A stretch of DNA of 64,000 nucleotides, from contig NZ_AP013072.1 in assembly GCF_000478925.1 (NCBI RefSeq), forward strand, positions 1,094,501 through 1,158,500, written 5' to 3'. This stretch comes from Streptococcus anginosus subsp. whileyi MAS624. GTDB taxonomy: Bacteria > Bacillota > Bacilli > Lactobacillales > Streptococcaceae. Made by a program: the position numbers and the translations under genes. Below, piece after piece: positions 46,816 through 55,740 of this stretch. The notes below the pieces were generated by a model that ran no database searches, was not told the DNA's origin, and was given only the letters and a program-made list of their open reading frames with translations. Position 1 is the stretch's first letter; each line of letters starts with the position of its first letter.

Positions 46816-47563
46816 ATAACAACTCTGCTTCGCCTATACCAAATGCCGTTAGGATCTGCTTGATTTGGTCGAAATTCAAGCGAAAATGTTCTAACGTATG
46901 GGCATCAGAGCCAACAGAATACTTTGTTCCGCCCAATTCTTTCACCAAAGATAAAGCATAGATATAAATATCTTCGTGATTATAGAGATACATAGACTTG
47001 CAATTTAGTTCAAAAGCCAAGTTGTACTCTATCATTTTCTGAAAGAGGGCACGAAGTTGAGGTTCAAAGTTTTTCAGTTCTTCAACTGTCACATTAAACT
47101 TGCGAAAACCATAGTCGAAATGTGCCAAAATATGGGCTGGAATACTCTCAATAGCTTCTTCCATTTCTTTAAAATAAGTTGGAATCACCTTCATTTTATC
47201 AGATTGTAAAGCAGGTTCTTCTAAGTAATCGAACTTCCCATTATGGTGAACAGACAACAGTTTTAAATCATAATTTTTATTTTCTAAGAAAGCTAAAATA
47301 TCTTTCTTTCGTGGTCTGTAATAGCCAATCTCAATTCCTTTTTTGATTCGATTTCCATATTTCCGATTGAGAGCAGCTATTTTTCTAGAATAAGACTCAT
47401 AATCAGGAATATCATCGTGAGGAGAACCTGAATCATACGGATAGGGATTAGATAAATCCAGATGTTCAGTCGTTACGATTTCACCATCGTAATGTTCCAA
47501 ATAATCTCTGAAATCAGCATCTGAATCATAAGAAAAGTAAGTATGAAGATGATTATCGCGCAT
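46814..47563 (-). CDS. Histidinol-phosphatase-like PHP-domain phosphoesterase
   Basis: 249 aa, PHP fold. Metal ligands: DNHLHTYFSYDSD (HxH), TTEHLD, LLSVHHNG, AHFDYGFRKF and GSDAHTLEHF. ATG 47563 follows AGGAGG. There are no other histidine-biosynthesis genes nearby, so the in vivo substrate may be another phosphate ester. Single gene. The 237-base gap to the next gene (47564-47800) is AT-rich and holds nothing recognisable. Confidence 0.85.
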   Translation of the reverse strand: MRDNHLHTYFSYDSDADFRDYLEHYDGEIVTTEHLDLSNPYPYDSGSPHDDIPDYESYSRKIAALNRKYGNRIKKGIEIGYYRPRKKDILAFLENKNYDLKLLSVHHNGKFDYLEEPALQSDKMKVIPTYFKEMEEAIESIPAHILAHFDYGFRKFNVTVEELKNFEPQLRALFQKMIEYNLAFELNCKSMYLYNHEDIYIYALSLVKELGGTKYSVGSDAHTLEHFRLNFDQIKQILTAFGIGEAELL

Positions 47564-47800
47564 AAGTTTTCCTCCTATCATCTCTATAACACTAAGGAAT
47601 TATATAGCAGTTTATACTAACTACAATATATAGTATTTTTAAACAAGATTTTCCTAAATTTGATAATTATATTTTGTAGTTGTGTAAAAAATAAGTATAT
47701 AATTTTACTTATATTTGCTGTTTTTATCATAAGCAGCAACAACTGGTTGCATTCATTAAAAATTAGATACAAATCACTTCTGCAGATAATAAATAATGAG

Positions 47801-48994
47801 CTAATTTTTGATTGATTTCAATTGTTTACGAATCATTTGAAAAACAATCACTAAAAACGGCGTTAGCAAGATAAGAACTAGCCCTAATCCAATAAAAGTC
47901 TGATCAAAGCCAAAACTGTCAATCAGCCAACCAACAATCGGAAAAATGATAATCATGCTTACACTGAACATCATTGAAGCAACACTTAACATGGTCGCTC
48001 TGGCTGAACTTGGTAAATACTGTTGCAAATCATTGTAAAATATTGGTTGGTACATAGCATACAAAGCATTTGTCGTCAAATAAATCATAATATACATGAA
48101 TGGTGTTCCCAAAAATGACAGTACATAAGCTGCTCCTGTTAAGCTGACAACTACTGGAAAAATCCGAAAAGAATGCCATGTTTTCCCAATCTTACTGGCA
48201 AGAGAAACTGCCAAAATATTTAAGACGCTACCAATCAACATAACTGTCGAAATCTGCCATCCTGCCAAGTCTGGCAATTGTTTTTGATAGTAAAAGTAAA
48301 ACATGCACATTATTGTTCCAACAAATTGAAAAATCATCATCCATGTAAAAAGACTGGGATTATTTTTCATCTCTTCTCTCACAATCAAGATAATTTTTTT
48401 CATCGTCAACACTTCGTCATTTTTCTTTTTCATTGTCGGTTCTTTTATCAACCAAATCAGAATTAAAACAATAATAGAAACCGCAATCATGATATAATAA
48501 GTAATATACAAATATCCATGTACAAATAACCCCGCTAGTACCGTTCCTAAAGAGATTGCTGCCTCAGAAACACCTGACATCAAACTTGATATTTTCAAAT
48601 AACGGTCTTTTAAACCAGCTTCTACAGCAGAGTCATATAGCAGTGCAGAGCTCGTTCCTGAATCAAAGTTATAAGACAAAGCATTGATTATCATTGCCAT
48701 TGCATATATCCAAAAATTTCCTTGCCCTGTCAACATTAAAATAGATGATAAAATGCTAGTCAAGCGGCTTACGTACAGATTGGTCTTATAAGAAAATCGA
48801 TCTGCCAACATGCCTGACGGAATTTCAAAAACAATGCCTGTTGCATGAAAAATACTCTCTAACAGCCCAATTTGCAGTAAAGACATACCATTTTGACTGA
48901 GGAATAAAATCCAAAAACTCGTAATACCTAGAAATCCTAAGAATTCCACTCCTGCCATAAGAGGAATATTTCTTTTGTAACTTCTCCTAAACAT
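47801..48994 (-). CDS. Major facilitator superfamily transporter
   Basis: 397 aa with 12 predicted membrane segments. The loop after TM2 reads FEIPSGMLADRFSYKTNLYV, the classical MFS motif A. A central cytoplasmic loop (KEPTMKKKNDEVLTMKKI) separates the halves. AAAGGAAAAAG precedes ATG 48994. Substrate unknown; the family includes drug exporters. Single gene downstream of the asnS terminator. Confidence 0.88.
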   Translation of the reverse strand: MFRRSYKRNIPLMAGVEFLGFLGITSFWILFLSQNGMSLLQIGLLESIFHATGIVFEIPSGMLADRFSYKTNLYVSRLTSILSSILMLTGQGNFWIYAMAMIINALSYNFDSGTSSALLYDSAVEAGLKDRYLKISSLMSGVSEAAISLGTVLAGLFVHGYLYITYYIMIAVSIIVLILIWLIKEPTMKKKNDEVLTMKKIILIVREEMKNNPSLFTWMMIFQFVGTIMCMFYFYYQKQLPDLAGWQISTVMLIGSVLNILAVSLASKIGKTWHSFRIFPVVVSLTGAAYVLSFLGTPFMYIMIYLTTNALYAMYQPIFYNDLQQYLPSSARATMLSVASMMFSVSMIIIFPIVGWLIDSFGFDQTFIGLGLVLILLTPFLVIVFQMIRKQLKSIKN

Positions 48995-49077
48995 ACTTTT
49001 TCCTTTACTAAGAAGAAACCGAACTTTCCGTTCAGTTTTCTAACTTATTCATTTTTCATATTCTTTTAATTTTTAAA

Positions 49078-49098
49078 AAAACGCCAATCGGCGTTTTT
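49078..49098 (-). terminator. asnS terminator
   Basis: AAAACGCC / GGCGTTTT with a 4-base loop and a run of seven T on the minus strand. Confidence 0.85.
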
Positions 49099-49105
49099 AC
49101 ATTTC

Positions 49106-50452
49106 CTAAGGTTCAATTCTGTGGAGCATACGTGGGAATGGAATAGCTTCACGGATGTGTTTCGTTCCTGCAACAAATGTCACCATACGTTCCAAACCAA
49201 GTCCAAATCCAGCATGAGGAACTGAACCATATTTACGAAGATCTAGATAGAAAGCATAGTCATCAGGGTTCAGACCATTTTCTTCAATCTTCGCTAATAA
49301 TTTTTCATAGCTTTCTTCACGAGCAGAACCACCTATGATTTCTCCATAGCCCTCTGGTGCTAAAAGGTCTGCACAAAGCACACGTTCTTCGTTACCAGGA
49401 ACAGGTTTCATATAGAAAGCCTTAAAGCTAGCAGGGTAGTTCACAACGAAAGTTGGCACACCAAAATAGTTTGAAATCCAAGTTTCGTGTGGTGACCCGA
49501 AATCATCACCTCGTTCGATATGCTCATACTCAGCTTCTTCATCATTTTCGTGTTCTTGCAAAAGGTCAATTACTTCATCGTAAGAAATACGTTTGAAGGG
49601 TTCTGCCACGTATTTTTTAAGAAGATCAGTATCACGTTCCAACACTTCAAGCGCATGTGGTGCACGATCCAAAACTCCTTGAATCAAAGCCTTCACATAA
49701 GCCTCCTGAAGATCAAGCGACTCATCATGAGAAACAAATGGATATTCTGCATCCATCATCCAGAATTCTGTCAAATGGCGGCGTGTTTTGGATTTTTCGG
49801 CACGGAAAACAGGGCCAAAGTCAAATACACGACCAAGTGCCATAGCACCTGCTTCTAAGTAAAGTTGCCCAGATTGACTTAGAAAGGCAGGAGTTCCAAA
49901 ATAATCTGTTTCAAAAAGCTCTGTGGAATCTTCCGCTGCATTTCCCGATAAAATCGGACTATCAAATTTGATAAAGCCGTTGCGGTCAAAAAATTCATAG
50001 GAAGCATAGATAATTGCGTTGCGAATCTGCATAATTGCCATTTGCTTGCGTGAACGTAGCCATAAATGACGGTGATCCATCAAAAAGTCTGTTCCGTGCT
50101 CTTTTGGTGTGATAGGATAATCATTAGACTCTCCAACGATTTCAATATCCGTCACGTCTAATTCATATCCAAATTTTGAGCGCTCATCTTCTTTGACGAT
50201 TCCTTTTACTAAAACAGCTGTTTCTTGGTTCAAGTGTTTGATGATATTAAATTTATTCAAACCCTCTTCTTCACCAAATTTTTCAAGGAAATTTGGCTTG
50301 AAAGCCACAGCTTGAAAAAAAGCTGTCCCATCGCGTAATTGCAGAAAAGCAATCTTTCCTTTTCCTGATTTATTGGCAACCCAAGCACCAATCGTCACTT
50401 CTTCTCCGACATGATTTTTAACATCCATAATTGAAGTATATTTTGTTGACAC
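49106..50452 (-). CDS. asnS: Asparaginyl-tRNA synthetase
   Basis: Class IIb synthetase, 448 aa. N-terminal anticodon-binding OB fold ([20 protein letters not shown]), motif 2 [20 protein letters not shown] and motif 3 [11 protein letters not shown] chose GTG 50452: it gives the usual length (447-448) with AAAAGAG upstream; the longer frame to 50497 overlaps the broken glyoxalase gene. Last gene of the ypmB-aspB-(glyoxalase)-asnS operon. Confidence 0.95.
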   Translation of the reverse strand: MSTKYTSIMDVKNHVGEEVTIGAWVANKSGKGKIAFLQLRDGTAFFQAVAFKPNFLEKFGEEEGLNKFNIIKHLNQETAVLVKGIVKEDERSKFGYELDVTDIEIVGESNDYPITPKEHGTDFLMDHRHLWLRSRKQMAIMQIRNAIIYASYEFFDRNGFIKFDSPILSGNAAEDSTELFETDYFGTPAFLSQSGQLYLEAGAMALGRVFDFGPVFRAEKSKTRRHLTEFWMMDAEYPFVSHDESLDLQEAYVKALIQGVLDRAPHALEVLERDTDLLKKYVAEPFKRISYDEVIDLLQEHENDEEAEYEHIERGDDFGSPHETWISNYFGVPTFVVNYPASFKAFYMKPVPGNEERVLCADLLAPEGYGEIIGGSAREESYEKLLAKIEENGLNPDDYAFYLDLRKYGSVPHAGFGLGLERMVTFVAGTKHIREAIPFPRMLHRIEP

Positions 50453-50471
50453 GTTTTTTCTCTTTTCTATT

Positions 50472-50839
50472 TTATTTTTTATGATAAACAGCCTCAATGT
50501 TGTTCCCGTCTGGGTCTATCACAAAGGCCGCATAGTATCCCACATGGTAATTTTTACGTTCGCTAGGTGCACCATTATCCTTTCCTCCAGCAGCCAAAGC
50601 TGCTTGATAGAAAGCATCTACTTCTTGACAAGTTTGAGCACTAAAGACAAAATGCATCGGCTCTTGTTGACCAACATTTAGCCAAAAATCACCACCTGGA
50701 TCCACATCTCGCGGTTCTGTGAAACTAACGACCTGCCCCGTATCAAATTGAAGGTGATAATTAAAGGAATTAAAGCAGCTTGATAGAAAGCTTTAGAAAC
50801 TCCTAAATTCTTTACCTTAAGGGTAAAATGATCGATCAT
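50472..50839 (-). pseudogene. VOC-family (glyoxalase-like) protein, frameshifted
   Basis: From ATG 50839 (MIDHFTLKVKNLGVSKAFYQ AALIPL) the frame is lost. The protein resumes in another frame as YHLQFDTGQVVSFTEP, then DPGGDFWLNVGQQEPMHFVF, to [15 protein letters not shown] at 50472. One base is missing around 50756-50763. The intact length would be about 122 aa, a single VOC unit with the metal Glu in NNIEAVYH. The start lies 3 bases from the aspB stop, so it is a member of the operon. Confidence 0.82.
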
Positions 50840-50842
50840 TTT

Positions 50843-52021
50843 TTAATCCTCCATAAACGCCTTGATACGATGAACGGCCTCTTTCAAGGTATCCATATCC
50901 GTCGCATAGCTCAGGCGAACATTCTCTGGCGCACCGAAGCCAGCACCCGTTACAAGAGCGACGCCTACTTCTTCTAGGATTGCTGTTGTAAACTCTGTCA
51001 CATCTGAATAGCCTTTCAGCTCCATTGCTTTTTTAACATTTGGAAAGAGGTAAAATGCTCCTTGTGGTTTCACCACTTCAAAGCCAGTAACTTCTGCAAG
51101 CAAAGGATAAATGGTATTGAGACGTTCTTCAAAAGCCTGACGCATGATTTCAACAGTATCTTGAGGACCCTTTAGAGCTTCAATCGCCGCATATTGGGAA
51201 GCAGTGGTTGGATTAGAAGTCGTTTGTCCAGCCACTTTACTCATCGCTGCAATGATTTCAGGCTCTCCAACAGCATAACCCAGCCGCCAACCAGTCATCG
51301 AATACGACTTAGATACACCATTGATAACAATTGTTTGCTTGCGGATTGCTTCAGATAAGCTCGAAATCGGTGTAAATTCATTTCCATTGTAAACCAAGCT
51401 GCCATAAATATCATCTGCCAAAATGAGAATATCATGCTCTACAGCCCAATTACCTATCGCTAATAACTCCTCGGCAGTATAAATCATTCCCGTTGGATTG
51501 GAAGGAGAATTGAGCACCAAAACTTTCGTTTTCTCTGTCCGAGCAGCCTCTAATTGCTCAACGGTCACTTTGAAATGATTTGCTTCCGTCGCTTGAACAA
51601 AAACTGGTATCCCTTCTGCCATCTTAATCTGGTCGCCATAACTAACCCAACACGGTGCCGGAATAATCGCTTCATCACCTGGATTGATGACACTCATAAA
51701 AAAGGTATAAAGGGAAAACTTTGCACCCGTCGCAACGGTCACTTGATTTGGTTTAATCGTATAACCATAGTATTTTGCAAAATATGCTACAATTGCTTCC
51801 TTTAATTCAGGCAGACCACTGGTAACCGTATAAAAGCTAGCTCTACCATTTTTTATTGCAGAGATAGCAGCATCTTGAATATTCTTCGGAGTTGGAAAAT
51901 CTGGCTCTCCCAAAGTCAGAGATAGAATGTCCCGTCCTTGTGCTTTTAAAGCTTTTGCGCGCGCTGCTGCTGCTAAGGTTACACTTTCTTCCATATTTAA
52001 AACACGATTTGATAATATCAT
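50843..52021 (-). CDS. aspB: Aspartate aminotransferase-like PLP enzyme
   Basis: 392 aa, fold type I. PLP lysine in NGVSKSYSMTGWRLGYAVG; LNSPSNPTGMIY and the N-terminal LTLGEPDFPTPKN are typical of aspartate/aromatic aminotransferases of the AspB group. It lies between ypmB (4-base overlap) and the glyoxalase remnant, upstream of asnS, the order also known from Bacillus (ypmB-aspB-asnS). It would supply aspartate or asparagine precursors. Confidence 0.93.
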   Translation of the reverse strand: MILSNRVLNMEESVTLAAAARAKALKAQGRDILSLTLGEPDFPTPKNIQDAAISAIKNGRASFYTVTSGLPELKEAIVAYFAKYYGYTIKPNQVTVATGAKFSLYTFFMSVINPGDEAIIPAPCWVSYGDQIKMAEGIPVFVQATEANHFKVTVEQLEAARTEKTKVLVLNSPSNPTGMIYTAEELLAIGNWAVEHDILILADDIYGSLVYNGNEFTPISSLSEAIRKQTIVINGVSKSYSMTGWRLGYAVGEPEIIAAMSKVAGQTTSNPTTASQYAAIEALKGPQDTVEIMRQAFEERLNTIYPLLAEVTGFEVVKPQGAFYLFPNVKKAMELKGYSDVTEFTTAILEEVGVALVTGAGFGAPENVRLSYATDMDTLKEAVHRIKAFMED

Positions 52022-52506
52022 AGCCCCTCCTTGCTGAGCAATGTTCCTGTTTCAAATCCAACATTATAATAAATTGTTCCAGACTTGACTTCCCAAATTG
52101 GTTGCTCTTTTACATAGCCAAATGTCACTTTATCAATTTGTTTGGCACCACTCTCTTTAGCGATTTGTTTTGCTTTTTCTTGACTAATCCCTTTGGACAA
52201 CTCATAAGTATAGATTTTATCACTATCTGCTTCTATCAAAACAGCAAGCTGCGTCTTTTTACGATTTTTCCCCAAAAGACTGTAATAACTTTTTTCACCG
52301 TTATAAATAGCAAAGCGATCTACTTTATCCAAATCTGCATATTGACGAGTAATTCTACTAGCCGTTACCTTAGCTGATTGGTAAGGATCCATAGATAGAT
52401 TTAAAATGTAAAGAAAAGAAAAAGTGAGAACGGCCAAAACTATCACACTTCCGATAATATATTGCCAAATAATGAAATTTCTATCATTTTTTCTTCTATT
52501 TTTCAC
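52018..52506 (-). CDS. ypmB: YpmB-like DUF5590 membrane-anchored protein
   Basis: 162 aa with a basic N-terminus, one membrane segment (residues 13-34, IIWQYIIGSVIVLAVLTFSF) and an extracellular part with two PepSY-like strand-helix units (ISQEKAKQIAKESGAKQIDK). It starts at GTG 52506 placed exactly 6 bases after a TATAAT; there is no clear ribosome site, so a leaderless mRNA is likely. First gene of the aspB-asnS operon. Confidence 0.83.
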   Translation of the reverse strand: MKNRRKNDRNFIIWQYIIGSVIVLAVLTFSFLYILNLSMDPYQSAKVTASRITRQYADLDKVDRFAIYNGEKSYYSLLGKNRKKTQLAVLIEADSDKIYTYELSKGISQEKAKQIAKESGAKQIDKVTFGYVKEQPIWEVKSGTIYYNVGFETGTLLSKEGL

Positions 52507-52518
52507 TCGTCCATTATA
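52507..52518 (-). promoter_or_regulatory. ypmB -10 box, predicted leaderless start
   Basis: The minus strand reads TATAAT (52518 to 52513), GGACGA, then the GTG start. Unlike the other five such sites it lacks TGn before the hexamer, and GGACGAG could act as a very close, weak ribosome site. Confidence 0.6.
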
Positions 52519-52560
52519 CTATAAATAAGGATTTTTTTCTATCTTTTTCTAAAATTTGAT

Positions 52561-52590
52561 TTTATTACTACTTATTGATAAAATACAGTT
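52561..52590 (+). promoter_or_regulatory. marR promoter, predicted leaderless start
   Basis: TTGATT, a 17-base spacer ending TGA, then TAAAAT (52579-52584), six bases (ACAGTT) and ATG 52591. No ribosome site. Confidence 0.7.
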
Positions 52591-53037
52591 ATGGACAAAC
52601 TAACAAAACTTTTTCAAGAAAATCATTTAGATTTAAAAACAATGATTGTTTTAAATAAAGCTATTCGCACGATTCGACCTTTTGAAAATCAGGCGGCAAA
52701 ACAACACAATCTGACTCCAACTCAATTTTCAGTTTTAGAAACCCTTTATAGTAAAGGAAACTTGCGGATCCAAGATTTAATTGATAAAATGCTTGCTACA
52801 TCTGGAAATATGACCGTTGTCATTAAAAATATGATACGGGACGGTTGGATTTTTCGTACCTGTGACCCATCTGATCGACGTTCTTTTTTAGTCGGATTGA
52901 CTCCAGAAGGACGTAGTAAAATTGAAGCGGTACTTCCAGATCATATTCAAAATATTCAACAAGTATTTAGCATTTTAACAGAGCAAGATAAAGAAGATTT
53001 GATTCGGATTTTAAAGAAATTTAAAAAGTTGAGCTAA
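52591..53037 (+). CDS. MarR-family regulator
   Basis: 148 aa with a winged helix: LTPTQFSVLETLYSKGNLRI, then DLIDKMLATSGNMTVVIKNM (recognition helix) and wing DPSDRRSFLVGLTPEG. A flavin reductase gene lies 66 bases downstream with its own ribosome site. Divergent from ypmB. The ATG follows a -10 box directly. A role in redox or aromatic-compound response is plausible from the neighbour but unproven. Confidence 0.9.
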   Translation: MDKLTKLFQENHLDLKTMIVLNKAIRTIRPFENQAAKQHNLTPTQFSVLETLYSKGNLRIQDLIDKMLATSGNMTVVIKNMIRDGWIFRTCDPSDRRSFLVGLTPEGRSKIEAVLPDHIQNIQQVFSILTEQDKEDLIRILKKFKKLS

Positions 53038-53103
53038 TCTCTTGCTAACTAGTGGTATTTGTTGTAACATAAACAGGTACAAAAGAAAAGGAGAGTGACT
53101 TAT

Positions 53104-53655
53104 ATGTCTAAAAAAGTGCTATTTATCGTCGGGTCTCTTCGCCAAGGCTCATTCAACCATCAGTTAGCTTCTAAAGCTGAAAACATTCTTGCTGGCAAAG
53201 CTGAAGTTTCTTATCTTGATTTCAAAGATGTTCCATTTTTCAATCAAGATATTGAAAGCCCAGCTCCCGCGGCTGTTGCCAAAGCTCGTGAAGAAATTCT
53301 CGCTGCTGATGCTATCTGGCTCTTCTCACCAACCTATAACTGGGCAATTCCAGGAGTTGTTAAAAATCTCTTAGATTGGCTATCACGTGCTCTTGACCTT
53401 TCAGATCCATCAGGACCTTCTGCTCTTAATGAAAAACTTGTAACAGTTTCCTCTGTAGCCAATGGAACTTCTCCAGATGAAGTTTTCAAACATTATCGCA
53501 GCCTTCTTCCATTTATTCGTATGAAAGTTGTTGAACCATTTACTGGTGTTACTGTTAACCCGGAAGCCTGGGGAACAGGTCAACTGACAGTTTCCGAAGA
53601 AAAACAAGCTGAACTCGCAGCTCAAGCTGAAGCATTATTGGCAGCTATCTATTAA
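53104..53655 (+). CDS. NAD(P)H-dependent FMN reductase (flavodoxin-like)
   Basis: 183 aa. FMN phosphate-binding loop [15 protein letters not shown] and the active-site signature [20 protein letters not shown]. The ATG at 53104 follows AAAGGAG; a GTG at 53095 is less likely. Downstream of marR, so likely its target. It could reduce quinones, azo compounds or flavin; the sequence does not say which. Confidence 0.9.
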   Translation: MSKKVLFIVGSLRQGSFNHQLASKAENILAGKAEVSYLDFKDVPFFNQDIESPAPAAVAKAREEILAADAIWLFSPTYNWAIPGVVKNLLDWLSRALDLSDPSGPSALNEKLVTVSSVANGTSPDEVFKHYRSLLPFIRMKVVEPFTGVTVNPEAWGTGQLTVSEEKQAELAAQAEALLAAIY

Positions 53656-53664
53656 AATAAGCAA

Positions 53665-53698
53665 AAAATGGAATGACACTTTTACATCATTCCATTTT
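53665..53698. terminator. Bidirectional terminator
   Basis: 12-bp stem AAAATGGAATGA / TCATTCCATTTT with A/T runs on both sides; it serves the FMN reductase and yaaA. Confidence 0.85.
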
Positions 53699-53702
53699 TA
53701 TT

Positions 53703-54428
53703 TTACTCCTTAACAAAGACATAGGTATTTATCGTAGACAAATCCTCTCGGAAAGCAAAGCCTGCAAATTGCAATTGCTTGATTTCCTCTTTCGTTGTTA
53801 TTTGATTTTCAATTAAAGCAGTTAAAAATTGCCCCCGCGCCTTCTTAGAAATAGTTGAGTGAACTTTCAAACTTCCTTCTCTATCTTCTAAAAATTTAAA
53901 CCGAAGCATCTTATCGCGCACAGATTTGGAAAACACCGTCTCGAACTCACTTGATAACAGAGACAAAATCATTTCCTCATCTGAAATAGCTGCATCATAA
54001 TCATTGCGCCAATAATTTTTCAGGCTTTTGCCAGAAATAGTACATTTCACTGAAAAATCCAATCGATGAGGTGAAATCAATGCCATAGCTGGTATAACAC
54101 CATATAGACTAGAAGTGATGAACAAATGCTTGTCTACATACCTCAACTCTTGCTTCGTTAAATGACTTCTTCCGATGTTTCGATACATAAGACCATCAAA
54201 TAAATGCAAAGCTGGGTAAGTCAAGGCTTGCCCATTTTTTAATTGTTGAAGATGAATATACTCTTCTTCTGCACGTTCCAGACTAATATGATAGAAATCT
54301 GCTAATTCTTCAATAGAATACTGTGATAGACTAGCTACAATTGTTTTTGTTTGCTCTGAAAGAAAACACTTGCCATGAGGCTTAAGGCTAAGATTCATTT
54401 CCTTTGCAGTTGGAATTAAAATTTTCAT
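53703..54428 (-). CDS. yaaA: YaaA family peroxide stress protein
   Basis: 241 aa. MKILIPTAKEMNLSLKPHGK, LFDGLMYRNIG and the C-terminal KKARGQFLTALIE are typical. In E. coli YaaA limits free iron during H2O2 stress; oral streptococci make H2O2, so the role is plausible here. The ATG follows a -10 box with no ribosome site (leaderless). Confidence 0.9.
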   Translation of the reverse strand: MKILIPTAKEMNLSLKPHGKCFLSEQTKTIVASLSQYSIEELADFYHISLERAEEEYIHLQQLKNGQALTYPALHLFDGLMYRNIGRSHLTKQELRYVDKHLFITSSLYGVIPAMALISPHRLDFSVKCTISGKSLKNYWRNDYDAAISDEEMILSLLSSEFETVFSKSVRDKMLRFKFLEDREGSLKVHSTISKKARGQFLTALIENQITTKEEIKQLQFAGFAFREDLSTINTYVFVKE

Positions 54429-54463
54429 AATCTTATTGTATCAAAAGTTATTTTGCAGAACAA
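54429..54463 (-). promoter_or_regulatory. yaaA promoter, predicted leaderless start
   Basis: On the minus strand TTGTTC, a 17-base spacer ending TGA, TACAAT (54440 to 54435), AAGATT, then ATG 54428. Confidence 0.7.
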
Positions 54464-54475
54464 ATGATTTTTCTC

Positions 54476-54523
54476 TTGACAACAGACAATCATTATCATA
54501 TAATCTAGTTATAAAGACTAGAT
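54476..54523 (+). promoter_or_regulatory. Consensus promoter with inverted-repeat operator
   Basis: TTGACA (54476-54481), 17-base spacer, TATAAT (54499-54504), both perfect. ATCTAGT (54503-54509) and ACTAGAT (54517-54523) form an inverted repeat over the start region. It drives the DUF1836 and hemolysin-III genes and may be the site of the DUF1836 HTH protein. Confidence 0.75.
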
Positions 54524-54532
54524 AAGGAAGAG

Positions 54533-55000
54533 GTGGATATTTTGGAAATCACAAAATTCCCAACTTGGGAAGAACTACCAGAGTTAGATCTTTATCTTGA
54601 CCAGGTTCTCCTCTATGTGAATGGTGTCAACGAACAAGCATTTCATAGCACGGATAAGCCTTTAACGGCTGCTATGGTCAATAATTATGTGAAACACGCC
54701 CACATTCCAAAGCCAATTAAGAAAAAATACAATCGTGTACAGATTGCTCGTCTGATTGTACTGACGACGTTAAAACCTGTCTTTCCAATACCAGATATTA
54801 TCAAGACGATTCAACTTCTGGTAGACGGAAAAGATTCGGCCACTCTTTATAATGAATTTGTTAATTGTATGCGAGAAGAAAAAGCTGACATAATCGCACC
54901 TGCCATTGAAGCAGCTTGCCAAACGGTGAAATTATTTCATCAAACAAAGAAATTGGCTCTAGCCTTAGAAGGAGGTAAAACAAATGAATCAAACGCTTAA
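54533..55000 (+). CDS. DUF1836 protein with helix-turn-helix
   Basis: 155 aa. N-terminal TKFPTWEELPELDLYLDQVL, then a MerR-like HTH region (LTAAMVNNYVKHAHIPKPIK, YNRVQIARLIVLTTLK). Start GTG 54533 or TTG 54542; AAGGAAGAGG fits either. The gene overlaps the hemolysin-III gene by 17 bases. It is likely a DNA-binding regulator of this two-gene operon; unproven. Confidence 0.78.
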   Translation: MDILEITKFPTWEELPELDLYLDQVLLYVNGVNEQAFHSTDKPLTAAMVNNYVKHAHIPKPIKKKYNRVQIARLIVLTTLKPVFPIPDIIKTIQLLVDGKDSATLYNEFVNCMREEKADIIAPAIEAACQTVKLFHQTKKLALALEGGKTNESNA

Positions 55001-55631
55001 ACTCAGCAAACAACTCAGCTTCGGGGAAGAAATTGCCAATGCTGTCACTCACGCTGTCGGGGCTGTGGTTATGTTAGTACTGCTTCCTATCTCAGCCATT
55101 TACAGCTATGAAGAACATGGTATGCTTGCTGCTGTCGGAGTTTCAATTTTTGTCATCAGTTTATTTCTGATGTTTCTTTCTTCAACGATTTACCATTCAA
55201 TGAGCTATGGTTCTACGCATAAGTATATTCTACGGATCATCGATCATTCAATGATTTACATTGCTATTGCGGGAAGTTATACGCCAGTCGTACTATCCCT
55301 TATGAACAATTGGTTGGGTTATCTTATTATCACAATTCAATGGGGAACGACCATTTTTGGTATTTTGTATAAAATATTTGCTAAAAAAGTTAATGAAAAA
55401 TTCAGCTTAGCGCTTTATCTTATTATGGGCTGGTTGGTGATTCTGATCATTCCGCAAATCATTGGTCAAACGGGACCTATTTTCTGGGGATTGATGTTAG
55501 CTGGAGGACTCTGTTATACTGTTGGTGCAGGATTTTATGCTAAGAAAAAACCATATTTCCACATGATTTGGCACCTCTTTATCCTAGCTGCTTCTGCACT
55601 TCAATATCTTGCTATTGTCTATTTTATGTAA
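54984..55631 (+). CDS. Hemolysin III / YqfA-family membrane protein
   Basis: 215 aa, seven predicted membrane segments, PAQR-like. Motifs: FGEEIANAVTHAVGA, SSTIYHSMSYG, IIDHSMIYIAIAGSYTPVVL and the C-terminal HMIWHLFILAASAL. The conserved His and Asp residues form the zinc site of the superfamily. AAGGAGG precedes ATG 54984. Despite the name, lysis is not shown for most members; roles in membrane lipid balance are proposed. Confidence 0.9.
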   Translation: MNQTLKLSKQLSFGEEIANAVTHAVGAVVMLVLLPISAIYSYEEHGMLAAVGVSIFVISLFLMFLSSTIYHSMSYGSTHKYILRIIDHSMIYIAIAGSYTPVVLSLMNNWLGYLIITIQWGTTIFGILYKIFAKKVNEKFSLALYLIMGWLVILIIPQIIGQTGPIFWGLMLAGGLCYTVGAGFYAKKKPYFHMIWHLFILAASALQYLAIVYFM

Positions 55632-55640
55632 AACATTTTA

Positions 55641-55687
55641 AAAACAATCATTCTCTAAGTCGCTCTTCTTAGCAGAATGATTGTTTT
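55641..55687 (+). terminator. Terminator of the DUF1836/hemolysin-III operon
   Basis: 14-bp stem AAAACAATCATTCT / AGAATGATTGTTTT followed by T. Confidence 0.85.
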
Positions 55688-55696
55688 TTTATCACA

Positions 55697-55730
55697 AAAG
55701 CCAGGCTACTTTAAACAGTAACTTGGCTTT
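55697..55730 (-). terminator. Terminator of the nucleoside transport operon
   Basis: Stem AAAGCCA / TGGCTTT extended by TACT/AGTA; on the minus strand TTTTG follows. Confidence 0.65.
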
Positions 55731-55740
55731 TTGCAATAGT

